Shown here: positions 50,601 to 58,101 of the stretch, one piece after another | How positions within the stretch are numbered: the first letter of the stretch is position 1 | Layout of the letters: every line of letters begins with the position of its first letter | From: Microbacterium allomyrinae | GTDB taxonomy: Bacteria > Actinomycetota > Actinomycetes > Actinomycetales > Microbacteriaceae | Length of the DNA stretch: 64,000 nucleotides | Assembly (NCBI RefSeq): GCF_020682705.1 | Contig: NZ_JAGTTN010000001.1 | Coordinates: 930,001 to 994,000, forward strand | Reading direction: 5' to 3' | The notes under the pieces: generated by a model | What the model saw: only the letters and a program-made list of their open reading frames with translations | What the model was told of the DNA's origin: nothing | Databases searched by the model: none | Program-made: the position numbers and the translations under genes

Positions 50601-51117
50601 GAACGGCAACCCGGTAATCGTCTATCACGCACGGCCCCCCATCGCGGAGTGGATCCCGGGCGCCGACGGCGGGCTCAACGACCCCAGCCGCCACGCGCGC
50701 GTGAAGACGGTTCACTTCGCAGCCGACGGGTCGGCGGTGCTGAACCAGACCCGCGAGGAGGAGCTCGCCCCCGCCAATCGCGAGGTGTCGCTGACGGTCA
50801 CGGTCGTGGGCGATCCCGAGCCGGAACTGGATGTGACGGCTGTCCTGGGCACGCGCTGCGTGGCCGGGAAGGTCGTCCAGACGCTGAGCGTCGCCAACGG
50901 CGAGGATGTCTCGGTGTCGGTCACGGCGACCGGACCGTACGGCACCAAGTCGTTCGCGTCGATCGCCGCCGGCAAGACGTCGTCCACCACGACGTTCACG
51001 ACCCGCCTCGGTGCGATCCCCGCCGGAACGATCGCCCTCACGGCGACCGCGACGGTCGGCGGCTCGCCCGTCACGGCGGAGACGGATGTCGCCTATCCCG
51101 CCGCGACATGCGGCTGA
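47665..51117 (+). CDS. Secreted double-propeller GH43 enzyme with conserved C-terminal domain
   Basis: 1150 residues from ATG 47665 (RBS GGAGAGG). Signal peptide (~1-31), LamG-like domain of a different subtype from its neighbours, two Ig-like domains, a degenerate first GH43-like propeller starting near Val-Ala-Tyr-Val-Arg, a group-4 Ig-like domain, a full GH43 propeller and the shared C-terminal domain (Cys1065, Cys1149). Triad: Asp700 (Arg-Ala-Asp-Pro-Trp), Asp847 (Leu-Asp-Met-Thr-His-Phe), Glu907 (Asn-Glu-Gly-Pro). Extracellular arabinofuranosidase or arabinanase is predicted. Monocistronic; divergent from the three-gene GH43 operon across a 221-bp region with operators on both sides. Confidence 0.83.
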   Translation: MAMKSWRRVGVAGAAIAALAVGVLAPPAAHADPVPDDPNVVLHYDFSTPGAVTDVSGHGNNGTILGTGATVANGVLTLPGGASNSGAGYVRLPAGIFDGKDTLTISTWLKNENVAGNYAAMFFGSGTGTYPAQYWLLNPRNPSGRFKTVVTNGNVPTAPWGTEYGISPTTASQGINGPTTTTDWAMFTTVITPTSISGFYNGAFVGTVPTSRTVTQFGTGLVGYIGRSTYADIFYKGGVDDVLVSTSAYTPAQVAELYHLSDRTTADQTQAALAADADAVDLPAETISDLVLPASGANQSRITWESSAPGVIGADGTVTRPAEGQDDAVVTLTATFTLGGASITRPYEVTVAAVDPQRDLERTADTFDLGIEVVTDDIVLTDAVDDIAVSWASSHPGVVAADGSVTRPAADTEVELTATFSRSGITAARSYAVTVRAQNAGQAVAYVRTGDTAKTEVLHLAAAATGDSLVALNNNKGVLYPQYGTGTSRFANPTLFRSPDGSYGLVASDNASNGRIFVYRSTDLVTFTDQKWVQTNTEGITVSRADVTYDNGIRAYRVVLRTPAGAAYEVTTADFATFTAPVSITAPSVSAPSGLPTGAIEASALPVTAAELAFLQKSLGRIVNTTVDAGDDVEVEAGGELALPEKVDLGYSDGSSKQLGVDWDTSTVDLETPGEYTVTGTVNQPVYGDSKGILVPERADPWVFRDDERTGEAEYYLTGSYPTTQTNAGVGYDRIVLRRADSINGLSTAQEQVLMWSRNAASPDTSNGSKIATGAYRYFWAPELHKIDGDWYIFFTSSRSTDVWNIRPAIMRAPGDSDPMVASNWEELGYIKAAPGDTAAFANFSLDMTHFEANGKDYLVWAEKPGTSDLRMAEIDPANPAQLTSTSILLSTPNYAWERDGGNVINEGPAVIKSDDEVFVFFSASAVNETYAIGMLRAPLSGNLMDPATWSKTGYPLLTSDDFGGQQNGPGHNSFTLDENGNPVIVYHARPPIAEWIPGADGGLNDPSRHARVKTVHFAADGSAVLNQTREEELAPANREVSLTVTVVGDPEPELDVTAVLGTRCVAGKVVQTLSVANGEDVSVSVTATGPYGTKSFASIAAGKTSSTTTFTTRLGAIPAGTIALTATATVGGSPVTAETDVAYPAATCG

Positions 51118-51137
51118 CCTGACCTGACCGCAACCCG

Positions 51138-51168
51138 CGAAGGCCCGTCCGATCCGGACGGGCCTTCG
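51138..51168 (+). terminator. Terminator of the plus-strand GH43 gene
   Basis: A 14-bp perfect stem (CGAAGGCCCGTCCG / CGGACGGGCCTTCG) with a 3-nt loop, 20 bp after the stop codon, followed by TCGTCGTT. Confidence 0.85.
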
Positions 51169-51190
51169 TCGTTCCCGCGGCCGTTCGGCT

Positions 51191-51247
51191 CGAGAGTGCA
51201 CGAATCACCGGTCCACCTGCCGCTCCGTTGCCGTTCGTGCACTCTCG
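51191..51247. repeat. 14-bp inverted repeat with 29-nt spacer
   Basis: CGAGAGTGCACGAA (51191-51204) and its exact complement TTCGTGCACTCTCG (51234-51247). It lies between two ordinary terminators, so it is not needed for termination. It may be a mobile or REP-like palindromic unit. Confidence 0.6.
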
Positions 51248-51283
51248 GCTTCCGGCGCGGAGCGCCTACCCCGGGGACGCGGA

Positions 51284-51313
51284 ACGGCCCGCGGTCCGAA
51301 GACCGCGGGCCGT
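51284..51313 (-). terminator. Terminator of the Tat-GH127 operon
   Basis: A 13-bp perfect stem (ACGGCCCGCGGTC / GACCGCGGGCCGT) with loop CGAA, 14 bp beyond the stop codon at 51328. Confidence 0.85.
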
Positions 51314-51327
51314 CCGTCTCACGTGGC

Positions 51328-53310
51328 TCAGCCGCAGCTGTACGCGGGGTACGACACCGTCCCCTCGTATTCGTCACCGGCGGCGGTGGATCCCGTCACT
51401 GTGACCTCGCCCGCGGCGACGCCGGCCACTCGCGAGGCGAAGGTCGACGACACGGTGCCGCCCGCCTTGACCGCCGTGAGGGTCTTCTGCCCGAAGGCGG
51501 TCTCGACGGTCACGCCGGCCGCCGCATCTGCGCCGTTCTTCACCGAGACGACGAGGGTGACCTTTCCCGCCACGCAGCGATACGACACGCTCGGCTCCAA
51601 GTCGAGCGTGTCGCCGACGAGCGTCGGCAGCTCGACCGTGACGTGCGTCTCGACATTGCCCGCGGCATCCTGCGCCTGCACGTGCACGTAGCGGGGCTCC
51701 TCGGTGAGCTGCACCGAGAACGGCTCCTCGTACGTGGCGTACATGTTGTTCGTCTCACCCGTCGGCGATTCGTCGGGCCCATCGGACCACACGGTGCGCG
51801 TGACCCCCGAACCCGGCTCCGCGTCGGTCGGCGCCAGCGTCACGAGTGCGGAGGTGCCGTCCACGACGATCCAGTCGATCCCGGTGGTCGGGGCGATCGT
51901 GTCGACCTTGATCGACTCGGATGCCTCACCCACCGCCTCGTCGTCGCTCGTCGCTCGGGCGCTGACCGTGACATCGCCCTGCGCCGAGACCGCGAACGGC
52001 TCGGTGTACGGGTTCCAGGTCTCGCCGTCGAGGCTGTACTCGATGCTCGCGATCGGGCTCGCGGTCTCTTCGGCGGTCACCGTCACCGTCGGTGCGGTGG
52101 TGTACCAGCCCGACCCCTGCGGCGCGGTGTCGAACTCGATCGACACGATGGGCTCGGCCTGGCTGAGCGGCTCGACCACGAACACCGTCGCGACCGCGCC
52201 CGGACCATAGCCGTCCACGGCCCCCGCGACGTCGAAGATCGCGTCGGCCTCGGCGTACGCCGTGGGATCGATCGCCTCCCAGTCGACGGCGACCGCGCTG
52301 CTGGCGGTGCCGTCGTCGTACGTCGCTCGCACGGTGTCGGGGAGCACCGGCTCGACGCCGGGTGTCGTGATCGTCGCGGTGTAGTCGATGCTCTCGATCG
52401 CGTCCGACAGCTCGTCGGCCACGAAGACGGATGCCGCGACCGACTGCCCGTCGTAGCCGGCGGGGTCGCCCACCACCTCGAACTCACCCGGCGCGGCGTA
52501 GCTCGCGGCGGGGATCGGCGCCCATTCGACGTCGACATAGCTGAGCGGACCGTCCTCGCCGATCACCCACACCCGATCGGGAAGGTCGGGCGCGGTGCCG
52601 GTGACGGTGCGCGCGGCGACCGGCTCGGACTCGAGGAACGCGTCCGGATCCTCGGGCTCGGGTTCGACGACTGCGGCGTTCACGCCCCAGACCTCCCACT
52701 CGATGACGCTCGTGGCCTTGCGCTGGCTCGAGAAGACGACACGGTCGAGCACGAGGCGCACGGCCGTCGTGGTCACCGCGTCGAAGTTCGCCTGCACGAC
52801 GGGCTGCGACGCGACGGGAGCCGCCTCGTTGAGCACCGGAACCGGGTAGGCGAGGCTCGCTCCGGTGACCGGTGCCCATTCCCCGACGCCGGTGCGGTAC
52901 TCCAGCTTCCATGCCGACGGGAGCATGACGCCCGAGTCGCCGTTGGGCGTCAGGTGGTTCTGCCACAGGAAGAGCTTCGACGAGCTCACCGTAACCGGGT
53001 TCTCCCACGTGTAGGTGGCGGTGTCCTGTGTGGGATTGCCCGGTGCGCCCCAGGTGCCCCACATCGCCGAGAGCGTGTTGGTCGCGCCTGCCGCGCCGTT
53101 GTTGAGCGCCGCGGACGAGTTCCACGACGGCACGTAGCTCACCTCTACTGTGGGCGCGTTCTCACCCGACGCGAGGGCGACGTTGAACGGCTCGTCGGCC
53201 GCCGACGCCGGCATCGCGGTGGCCGCGGCTCCCGCGATCGCGAGCGCGACCGCCACGAGGGCCGCGATCCTCCTCTTCGCACCGGCGCTGCCGGATCGAG
53301 GCGTGTGCAT
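51328..53310 (-). CDS. Secreted non-catalytic protein: discoidin-like, Ig-like and conserved C-terminal domains
   Basis: 660 residues from ATG 53310 (AGAGGAAACCC upstream; two earlier in-frame ATGs at 53337 and 53325 possible). Signal peptide (~1-37), a discoidin/F5-8-like beta domain (~40-215, with Trp-Lys-Leu-Glu-Tyr and Ile-Glu-Trp-Glu-Val-Trp-Gly), two group-4 Ig-like domains (~230-400), an OmpL47-like Ig domain (Val-Asp-Thr-Ile-Ala-Pro-Thr), and the shared C-terminal domain (Cys579, Cys659). No glycosidase domain is visible. It follows the Tat-GH127 gene by 29 bp. It is probably a carbohydrate-binding or surface-tethering partner of that enzyme. Confidence 0.75.
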   Translation of the reverse strand: MHTPRSGSAGAKRRIAALVAVALAIAGAAATAMPASAADEPFNVALASGENAPTVEVSYVPSWNSSAALNNGAAGATNTLSAMWGTWGAPGNPTQDTATYTWENPVTVSSSKLFLWQNHLTPNGDSGVMLPSAWKLEYRTGVGEWAPVTGASLAYPVPVLNEAAPVASQPVVQANFDAVTTTAVRLVLDRVVFSSQRKATSVIEWEVWGVNAAVVEPEPEDPDAFLESEPVAARTVTGTAPDLPDRVWVIGEDGPLSYVDVEWAPIPAASYAAPGEFEVVGDPAGYDGQSVAASVFVADELSDAIESIDYTATITTPGVEPVLPDTVRATYDDGTASSAVAVDWEAIDPTAYAEADAIFDVAGAVDGYGPGAVATVFVVEPLSQAEPIVSIEFDTAPQGSGWYTTAPTVTVTAEETASPIASIEYSLDGETWNPYTEPFAVSAQGDVTVSARATSDDEAVGEASESIKVDTIAPTTGIDWIVVDGTSALVTLAPTDAEPGSGVTRTVWSDGPDESPTGETNNMYATYEEPFSVQLTEEPRYVHVQAQDAAGNVETHVTVELPTLVGDTLDLEPSVSYRCVAGKVTLVVSVKNGADAAAGVTVETAFGQKTLTAVKAGGTVSSTFASRVAGVAAGEVTVTGSTAAGDEYEGTVSYPAYSCG

Positions 53311-53339
53311 GGGTTTCCTCTCCATCGTCTTCGTCATCG

Positions 53340-55652
53340 TCAGCTCGCCCCGTCGATCGGGGCGCGGCCCGCGGCGAGCAGGACCTTCTGCCGGTTGCGG
53401 GCGGTGAGCAGGCCGGCGGCGACGTAGGCCGCGGTGACCTCTCCGACCGTGCTCAGGAACGCGGAGCGGCTCGCGAACGGGGCCTGATCCCAGACCTCGT
53501 CCAGCAGCGTCCGGCCCGAACGGCGCGGATTCGCAACGCCCGAGTCGTGACCCGCGAAGGTCACCGTCGGCTCGTTGCGCTGGAAGTACATGTGATACGC
53601 CACATCCCGCCCGTTGTAGGCCGGCTCGTAGCTGAGGCTGCCGATCGTGAACACGTTCGCCGCCGTCTTCGAGATGCCGCGGCTGACATTGCCCGTCAGG
53701 TCGAGGCGGTCCGCGAGCGACACCTTCAGATAGCTCGACGACGAGCTCGTGGCAGTGAGCACCACGGGGCCGTACATCAGCGTCTGGATGTCGGCGCGGT
53801 CGTACGACGGCTCGACGCGCACGGCGAGCGGGATCCGCACGGTCACCGTGTCGCCGACGGCCCATGTCCTCTCGAGGGTGGCGTAGGTGCCCGGCTCGGC
53901 CGCTACGCCCGCGGACTCGCCGTTGACCTCGATCTGGACGCCCGACGACCAGGCGGGCACGCGCAGATGCACGGTCAGCGGACCCGACGGCGCCGACTTC
54001 ACCGTCAGCGTCGAGGTCTCCGCCTCGGGGTACGACGACACCTGTTCCAGTTCGAGTCCGGTCTCGTCCCACGTGAGCGTCGACGCGATGTAGAGGTTCA
54101 CGTACAGCTCGGTCTGATCGGCCGAGCGGAAGTAGATCCCCTCCTGATACTTCACGTGGCTCTCGAGGCCCGTGCCTCCGCAGCACGTGCCGATGTTGCC
54201 GTTGCCGTACTCCTTGCGGGCACCCGGATGCACCGGGAACATGTACAGGTTCTCGGGTCCCGACGTGGACTCCTGGTTGCGACGTCCGCCCAGGATGTGG
54301 TTGAGGACGGTGCGCTCGTAGTAGTCCATGTACTTCGGGTCCTGCTCGTTGAAGAACAGGTAGCTGGCGACCTTGAGCATGTTGTATGCAGCGCACGACT
54401 CGGCGTTGCGCGGACCGATGTCGCCGGCCACGGCTCCGGCCGGGCCCCACAGCTCGCCCTCCCCCGTGCCGCCGTGGGCGTACGAGCGGCCCGGCACCAC
54501 CATGTCGTAGAAGCCCTTGGTCGCGTCGAGGTAGTGCTCGTCCCCGGTCTCTGCGGCGAGCTTGATGTAGCCGGGGAACTGCGGGATGTGCTGGTTCGCG
54601 TGCTTCCCGTTGAGCGTGTCGGTGCCCGCCGCGCACGCATCGACAAGGGTGTGCAGCGTGAACAGCTTCGCCGCGTCGAGGAACTCGCTCTTCTGCGGAT
54701 CGGCCGAGCGCCAGTAGAGCTCGACGAGCACCTCGTTCATGCCGCCGTACTCGCCGGCGATGTACGAGCCCCACATGCGGGCGAGCTGCGCGGGAGTGCA
54801 GGCCGACAGCCGGCTGAAGACCCAGTGGCCGATCCCCTCGGCGAGTGCGAGCGCCTGGTCGCTGCCTGCCAGGGCGTGCGCGTCGAGGAGTCCCGCGAGG
54901 ATCTTGTGCAGCGTGTAGTACGGCGCCCAGATCTCGCCGTAGGGGGCGAACTCCTCGAGCGCCGAGAACTGCCACTCGCCGTACGCCGACAGGAAGCCGG
55001 GGTGCGAATAGCGCGCAGCGCCCGCCACCTGCTGCGCGGCGAGGGCCGCGCGGCACTCCTCGAGTCCCGTGACGATCGCGTTCACCTTGTTGAGCAGGGC
55101 GATCTCGCCGGTCGCCGCGTAGGCCATGGCGATGCCGCTGAGGAAGTGCCCTCCGTAGTGGCCGCGCAGGCATCCTCCGGCCCCCGCGGTGTTCTGACCG
55201 CGCGTGTACTCCGCCGGACCCCAGCGCTGGGCGTCGGGGTTGGGACCGTACTCCTCCCACCCGCCGGGCGGGGTCGCACCCTTGGTGTCGAGGCCGGCGT
55301 TGCGGCGGAAGACGGCCAGGATCTTGTCGACCGAGTAGGCGCGGTAGAGCACGAGATGCTGGTTCAGCGCACGCGTGAAGACGCTCTGGCCGAGCGACAC
55401 CGAGGTGAGCGGGAACGGTCGCACGCTCCAGGCGTCGGGGTACACCAGTGTCTGGCCGGCGCGCACCACCTGCGCGGAGCGGGCGATGCCCGCGGCGCGG
55501 AAGGCGGACGCATCGCGCGCTGCCGCAGGGGCGGTGGCGCGGGCTGCGGCGGGGTCCAGGAGTGCGACCGCGGCGGCCATGCCGGCCAGTGCGATCCCTC
55601 CTCCGACGACGACGCTGCGTCGTGAGACCCCGGATTCGAATGCGGGTTTCAT
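53340..55652 (-). CDS. Tat-exported GH127 beta-L-arabinofuranosidase
   Basis: 770 residues. The N-terminus has a twin-arginine signal (Ser-Arg-Arg-Ser-Val-Val-Val), suggesting export in folded form, perhaps with its metal loaded. The rest is a DUF1680-type (alpha/alpha)6 barrel plus beta domain with the full GH127 metal and nucleophile set: Glu418-Ser-Cys420 and Cys490-Cys491 (Gly-Thr-Cys-Cys-Gly-Gly-Thr-Gly). A C-terminal helical extension follows. Unlike the other secreted enzymes it lacks the shared C-terminal domain; that domain is carried by the protein encoded directly downstream. Expected to remove beta-L-arabinofuranosyl units, for example from hydroxyproline-linked arabinans. Promoter with operator upstream. 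Confidence 0.88.
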   Translation of the reverse strand: MKPAFESGVSRRSVVVGGGIALAGMAAAVALLDPAAARATAPAAARDASAFRAAGIARSAQVVRAGQTLVYPDAWSVRPFPLTSVSLGQSVFTRALNQHLVLYRAYSVDKILAVFRRNAGLDTKGATPPGGWEEYGPNPDAQRWGPAEYTRGQNTAGAGGCLRGHYGGHFLSGIAMAYAATGEIALLNKVNAIVTGLEECRAALAAQQVAGAARYSHPGFLSAYGEWQFSALEEFAPYGEIWAPYYTLHKILAGLLDAHALAGSDQALALAEGIGHWVFSRLSACTPAQLARMWGSYIAGEYGGMNEVLVELYWRSADPQKSEFLDAAKLFTLHTLVDACAAGTDTLNGKHANQHIPQFPGYIKLAAETGDEHYLDATKGFYDMVVPGRSYAHGGTGEGELWGPAGAVAGDIGPRNAESCAAYNMLKVASYLFFNEQDPKYMDYYERTVLNHILGGRRNQESTSGPENLYMFPVHPGARKEYGNGNIGTCCGGTGLESHVKYQEGIYFRSADQTELYVNLYIASTLTWDETGLELEQVSSYPEAETSTLTVKSAPSGPLTVHLRVPAWSSGVQIEVNGESAGVAAEPGTYATLERTWAVGDTVTVRIPLAVRVEPSYDRADIQTLMYGPVVLTATSSSSSYLKVSLADRLDLTGNVSRGISKTAANVFTIGSLSYEPAYNGRDVAYHMYFQRNEPTVTFAGHDSGVANPRRSGRTLLDEVWDQAPFASRSAFLSTVGEVTAAYVAAGLLTARNRQKVLLAAGRAPIDGAS

Positions 55653-55928
55653 CGTGATTCCTTTCTCTGTCACGGCAGGGACGGATGCCGCGCGCCCGGG
55701 CACGCGGAAGAGACCCGCGCAGCGCGCGGGCGGGTGGGTTCGGAGGCGGATGCCTGGGCGAAAGAGCGACGGCGCCGCTCGGGCGGCGTCGGGTGCGGGA
55801 CGGAACGGTCAGCCGGCGGGTGCGGGGTTCTCGCCAGCGCTCGAGCGATGTCGGCTCGTCAAGATCGTGACCTCCTCGTGCACGATGTGGGCGCGGCCGA
55901 CGAAAGGGGTTTCGGCGTCGCGTTCTTA

Positions 55929-55957
55929 ACGGTAGCGCTAACAGTTACCGGAAACAA
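55929..55957 (-). promoter_or_regulatory. Promoter and operator of the Tat-GH127 operon
   Basis: In the minus direction TTGTTT (55952-55957) and TACCGT (55929-55934) are 17 bp apart, and the spacer is CCGGTAACTGTTAGCGC, the operator. The complementary strand of this site closely matches the csc-operon operator (CGCTAACAGTT then CCGG then AACA). The rest of the 365-bp gap 55653-56017 is leader for the GH127 gene and shows nothing further; the same operator may also control the divergent SDR gene. Confidence 0.7.
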
Positions 55958-56017
55958 TGATCACTTTCCGAAACGGTTTTCCGCCCTCGCGGACTCCTCC
56001 CGTGGCACGCTGGACCA

Positions 56018-56866
56018 ATGCGCATCGCTCTCACCGGCTCCACCGGAAAGCTCGGAACCGTCGTCGCCCGCGAACTCCGGGAGGCCGGGTACGACGTCGT
56101 CGGCATGGACCTCGTCGGCACCCGCGGCCCATCCTTCGTCCAGGTCGACCTCACCGACTACGGCCAGGTGATCGACGCCTTCGGCGGCGTCGGCGACCGC
56201 CACGACGGCATCGACGCGGTCGTGCATCTCGGCGCGATCCCCGCCCCCGGCATCCGGAGCGACATCGCCACGTTCCACAACAACATGGCTGCGACGTTCA
56301 ACGTCTTCTGGGCCGCGGTGCGACTCGGCATCCGCCGGATCGTCTACGCATCCAGCGAGACCGTGCAGGGCCTGCCGTTCGACGCGCCCCCGCCCTACAT
56401 CCCCGTCGACGAGGCGTACCCGCCGCGACCCGAGTCGGTGTACTCGCTCGTCAAGACGCTCGAGGAGCAGCTCGCCGTCGAACTCGTGCGGTGGCATCCC
56501 GACCTGTCGATCACGGCGCTGCGGTTCTCGAACGTCATGGTGCCCGAGGACTACGCGCAGTTCCCGTCCTTCGACGACGACGCGCGGCTGCGCAAATGGA
56601 ACCTCTGGGGCTACATCGATGCCCGCGACGGCGCGCAGGCCGTGCAGCGCGCGCTCGAGGTCGCACCGGCGGGCTTCGACCAGTTCCTCATCGCCGCCGC
56701 CGACACCGTCATGACACGGCCGAACGCGGAGCTCATCGCCGAGGTCTTCCCGACCGTGCCGGTGACCGCCGACGCGGGTGAGCACGGGACGCTCCTGTCG
56801 ATCGACAAGGCCAGAAGGCTGCTCGGCTACGAGCCCCGCCACTCGTGGCGCGATCACGTGGGCTGA
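56018..56866 (+). CDS. NAD-dependent epimerase/dehydratase family protein
   Basis: 282 residues of the extended SDR type: Gly-Ser-Thr-Gly-Lys-Leu-Gly cofactor loop at residues ~7-13, Asp in the second strand, Ala-Ser-Ser-Glu-Thr-Val with the catalytic Ser, and Tyr-Ser-Leu-Val-Lys with the Tyr-x3-Lys pair. Proteins of this size act as uronate or aldose dehydrogenases or nucleotide-sugar epimerases. Placed between two arabinofuranosidase units and divergent from one across a shared operator, it probably handles a sugar from the same polymer (for example oxidising L-arabinose or galacturonate); this is inference. It converges on the second LacI gene. Confidence 0.75.
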   Translation: MRIALTGSTGKLGTVVARELREAGYDVVGMDLVGTRGPSFVQVDLTDYGQVIDAFGGVGDRHDGIDAVVHLGAIPAPGIRSDIATFHNNMAATFNVFWAAVRLGIRRIVYASSETVQGLPFDAPPPYIPVDEAYPPRPESVYSLVKTLEEQLAVELVRWHPDLSITALRFSNVMVPEDYAQFPSFDDDARLRKWNLWGYIDARDGAQAVQRALEVAPAGFDQFLIAAADTVMTRPNAELIAEVFPTVPVTADAGEHGTLLSIDKARRLLGYEPRHSWRDHVG

Positions 56867-56899
56867 GCCCGACCCGCACGCGACACACTCCCCGCGTGA

Positions 56900-57925
56900 T
56901 CAGCGGCGGGGGATCGTCGATCCGCGGATGACGAGACGGACCGGGGAGTGGTGCTCGCCGCTTCCGATGTCGACGCCGTCGATCGCGTCGAAGACGCGCT
57001 GGGCGGCGAGCCTGCCCAGCATCTGCAGGTTCGCGTCGATGCTCGTGAGCTCCGGCCGCGAGTTCGTCGCGAGGACCTCCCAGTTGTCGTACCCGATCAC
57101 CGCCAGGTCGTCGGGAACGCGGCGGCCGAGATCCCGGGCCGTGTCGAGCACGCCGCGGGCGATCTGGTCGGAGCCGCAGAAGATCGCATCGACATCGGGG
57201 TGCTGCCCCAGCAGCATGGCCGCGGCATCCCGCCCCCAGTGCTCGCTCCATTCCGAGAACATCGGCTCGCCGACCAGCGACAGCCCGGCCCCCTCGAGGC
57301 CGGCGCGGGCGCCGGCCAGACGGTCCTGCGCCGCGGCATAGGAAGGATCGCCGGTGATGTGGGCGATGCGCGTCCGGCCGCAGGCGAGCAGGTGCTCGAC
57401 CGCCAGCCGGCCGCCGGAGTAGTTGTCGGGCGTGAGCGACAGATCGCGGGGGTCGTCGGACGGCGCGTAGGCGTAGACGACGGGCACCGGCAGGCTCTGA
57501 CCCAGTGACGGCCGGGGGTCGGTGGCGCGGCCGACGACGATGATCCCGTCGACGCGGCGACTGAGCAGCGCCTTGAGGTGATGCTGTTCGCGGATGGCGT
57601 CGCCGCGGGCGTCGCAGAGGAAGACGTTGATCTGCCCGGCACCGAAAGCATCTTCTGCCCCCATGAGGATCGGGATCATGAAACGGCCCTCGAGATCGCT
57701 CGTCAGCAGCCCCACTGTTCCGGTGCGCCCGGCCAGCAGCCCCTTCGCCATCGCGTTCGGCGTGAACGAGAGCTCGTCCGCCGCCTGCACGACGCGCTGA
57801 CGCGTCGCCACGGCGACATCGTCGCGGTTGTTGAGCGCCTTGGACGCTGTCGCAATGGACACACCCGCACGTTTCGCCACGTCGCTCAACGTCGCGGCCC
57901 GCGACCCGCTCTCGTTCGATGTCAC
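56900..57925 (-). CDS. LacI-family repressor of the second importer operon
   Basis: 341 residues from GTG 57925 (GGGGGCGAT upstream). Helix-turn-helix: Thr-Leu-Ser-Asp-Val-Ala-Lys-Arg-Ala-Gly-Val-Ser, then Ala-Thr-Ala-Ser-Lys-Ala-Leu-Asn; hinge helix Ala-Met-Ala-Lys-Gly-Leu-Leu. The effector domain has Gly-Ser-Asp-Gln-Ile-Ala-Arg-Gly and Gly-Tyr-Asp-Asn. It is divergent from the binding-protein gene at 58102, the usual place for a local repressor. It probably responds to the oligosaccharide imported by that operon. Its operator seems different in sequence from that of the main LacI. Confidence 0.9.
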   Translation of the reverse strand: MTSNESGSRAATLSDVAKRAGVSIATASKALNNRDDVAVATRQRVVQAADELSFTPNAMAKGLLAGRTGTVGLLTSDLEGRFMIPILMGAEDAFGAGQINVFLCDARGDAIREQHHLKALLSRRVDGIIVVGRATDPRPSLGQSLPVPVVYAYAPSDDPRDLSLTPDNYSGGRLAVEHLLACGRTRIAHITGDPSYAAAQDRLAGARAGLEGAGLSLVGEPMFSEWSEHWGRDAAAMLLGQHPDVDAIFCGSDQIARGVLDTARDLGRRVPDDLAVIGYDNWEVLATNSRPELTSIDANLQMLGRLAAQRVFDAIDGVDIGSGEHHSPVRLVIRGSTIPRR

Positions 57926-57964
57926 ATCGCCCCCTGGTTGCGGAAAGGTTATCGGACTGGCCAC

Positions 57965-58023
57965 TTGACCACCCAGCGGAACACACGATACCTTGCCGAA
58001 AGGGATTTCGTAGATTTCGAATC
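57965..58023 (+). promoter_or_regulatory. Promoter and candidate operator of the second importer operon
   Basis: TTGACC (57965-57970) and GATACC (57987-57992) lie 16 bp apart. Immediately downstream, at the expected transcription start, is CGAAAGGGATTTCG (57997-58010, arms CGAAA/TTTCG) followed by GATTTCGAATC (58013-58023). These are candidate sites for the divergent LacI protein. The operator assignment is inference from position and symmetry. Confidence 0.55.
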
Positions 58024-58101
58024 TCACGACCCACCAGGACAGCGGTGCCGGCCCCGGAGCCGGCGTCATCCGCTCGATGAAGAGCTAGAGGAGACAGTTG
58101 C

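Noticed and set aside
53310..53345. A recent split of one ancestral GH127-binding-domain gene by a frameshift
   Set aside because: The downstream gene has its own signal peptide and ribosome-binding site, so a bicistronic arrangement explains the data better than a broken gene.
51328..55260. A 1310-codon minus-strand frame suggesting a fusion of the binding protein to a large N-terminal part
   Set aside because: The upstream portion overlaps the well-supported GH127 gene in a different frame and is Arg-rich nonsense; the real start is near 53310 with a signal peptide.
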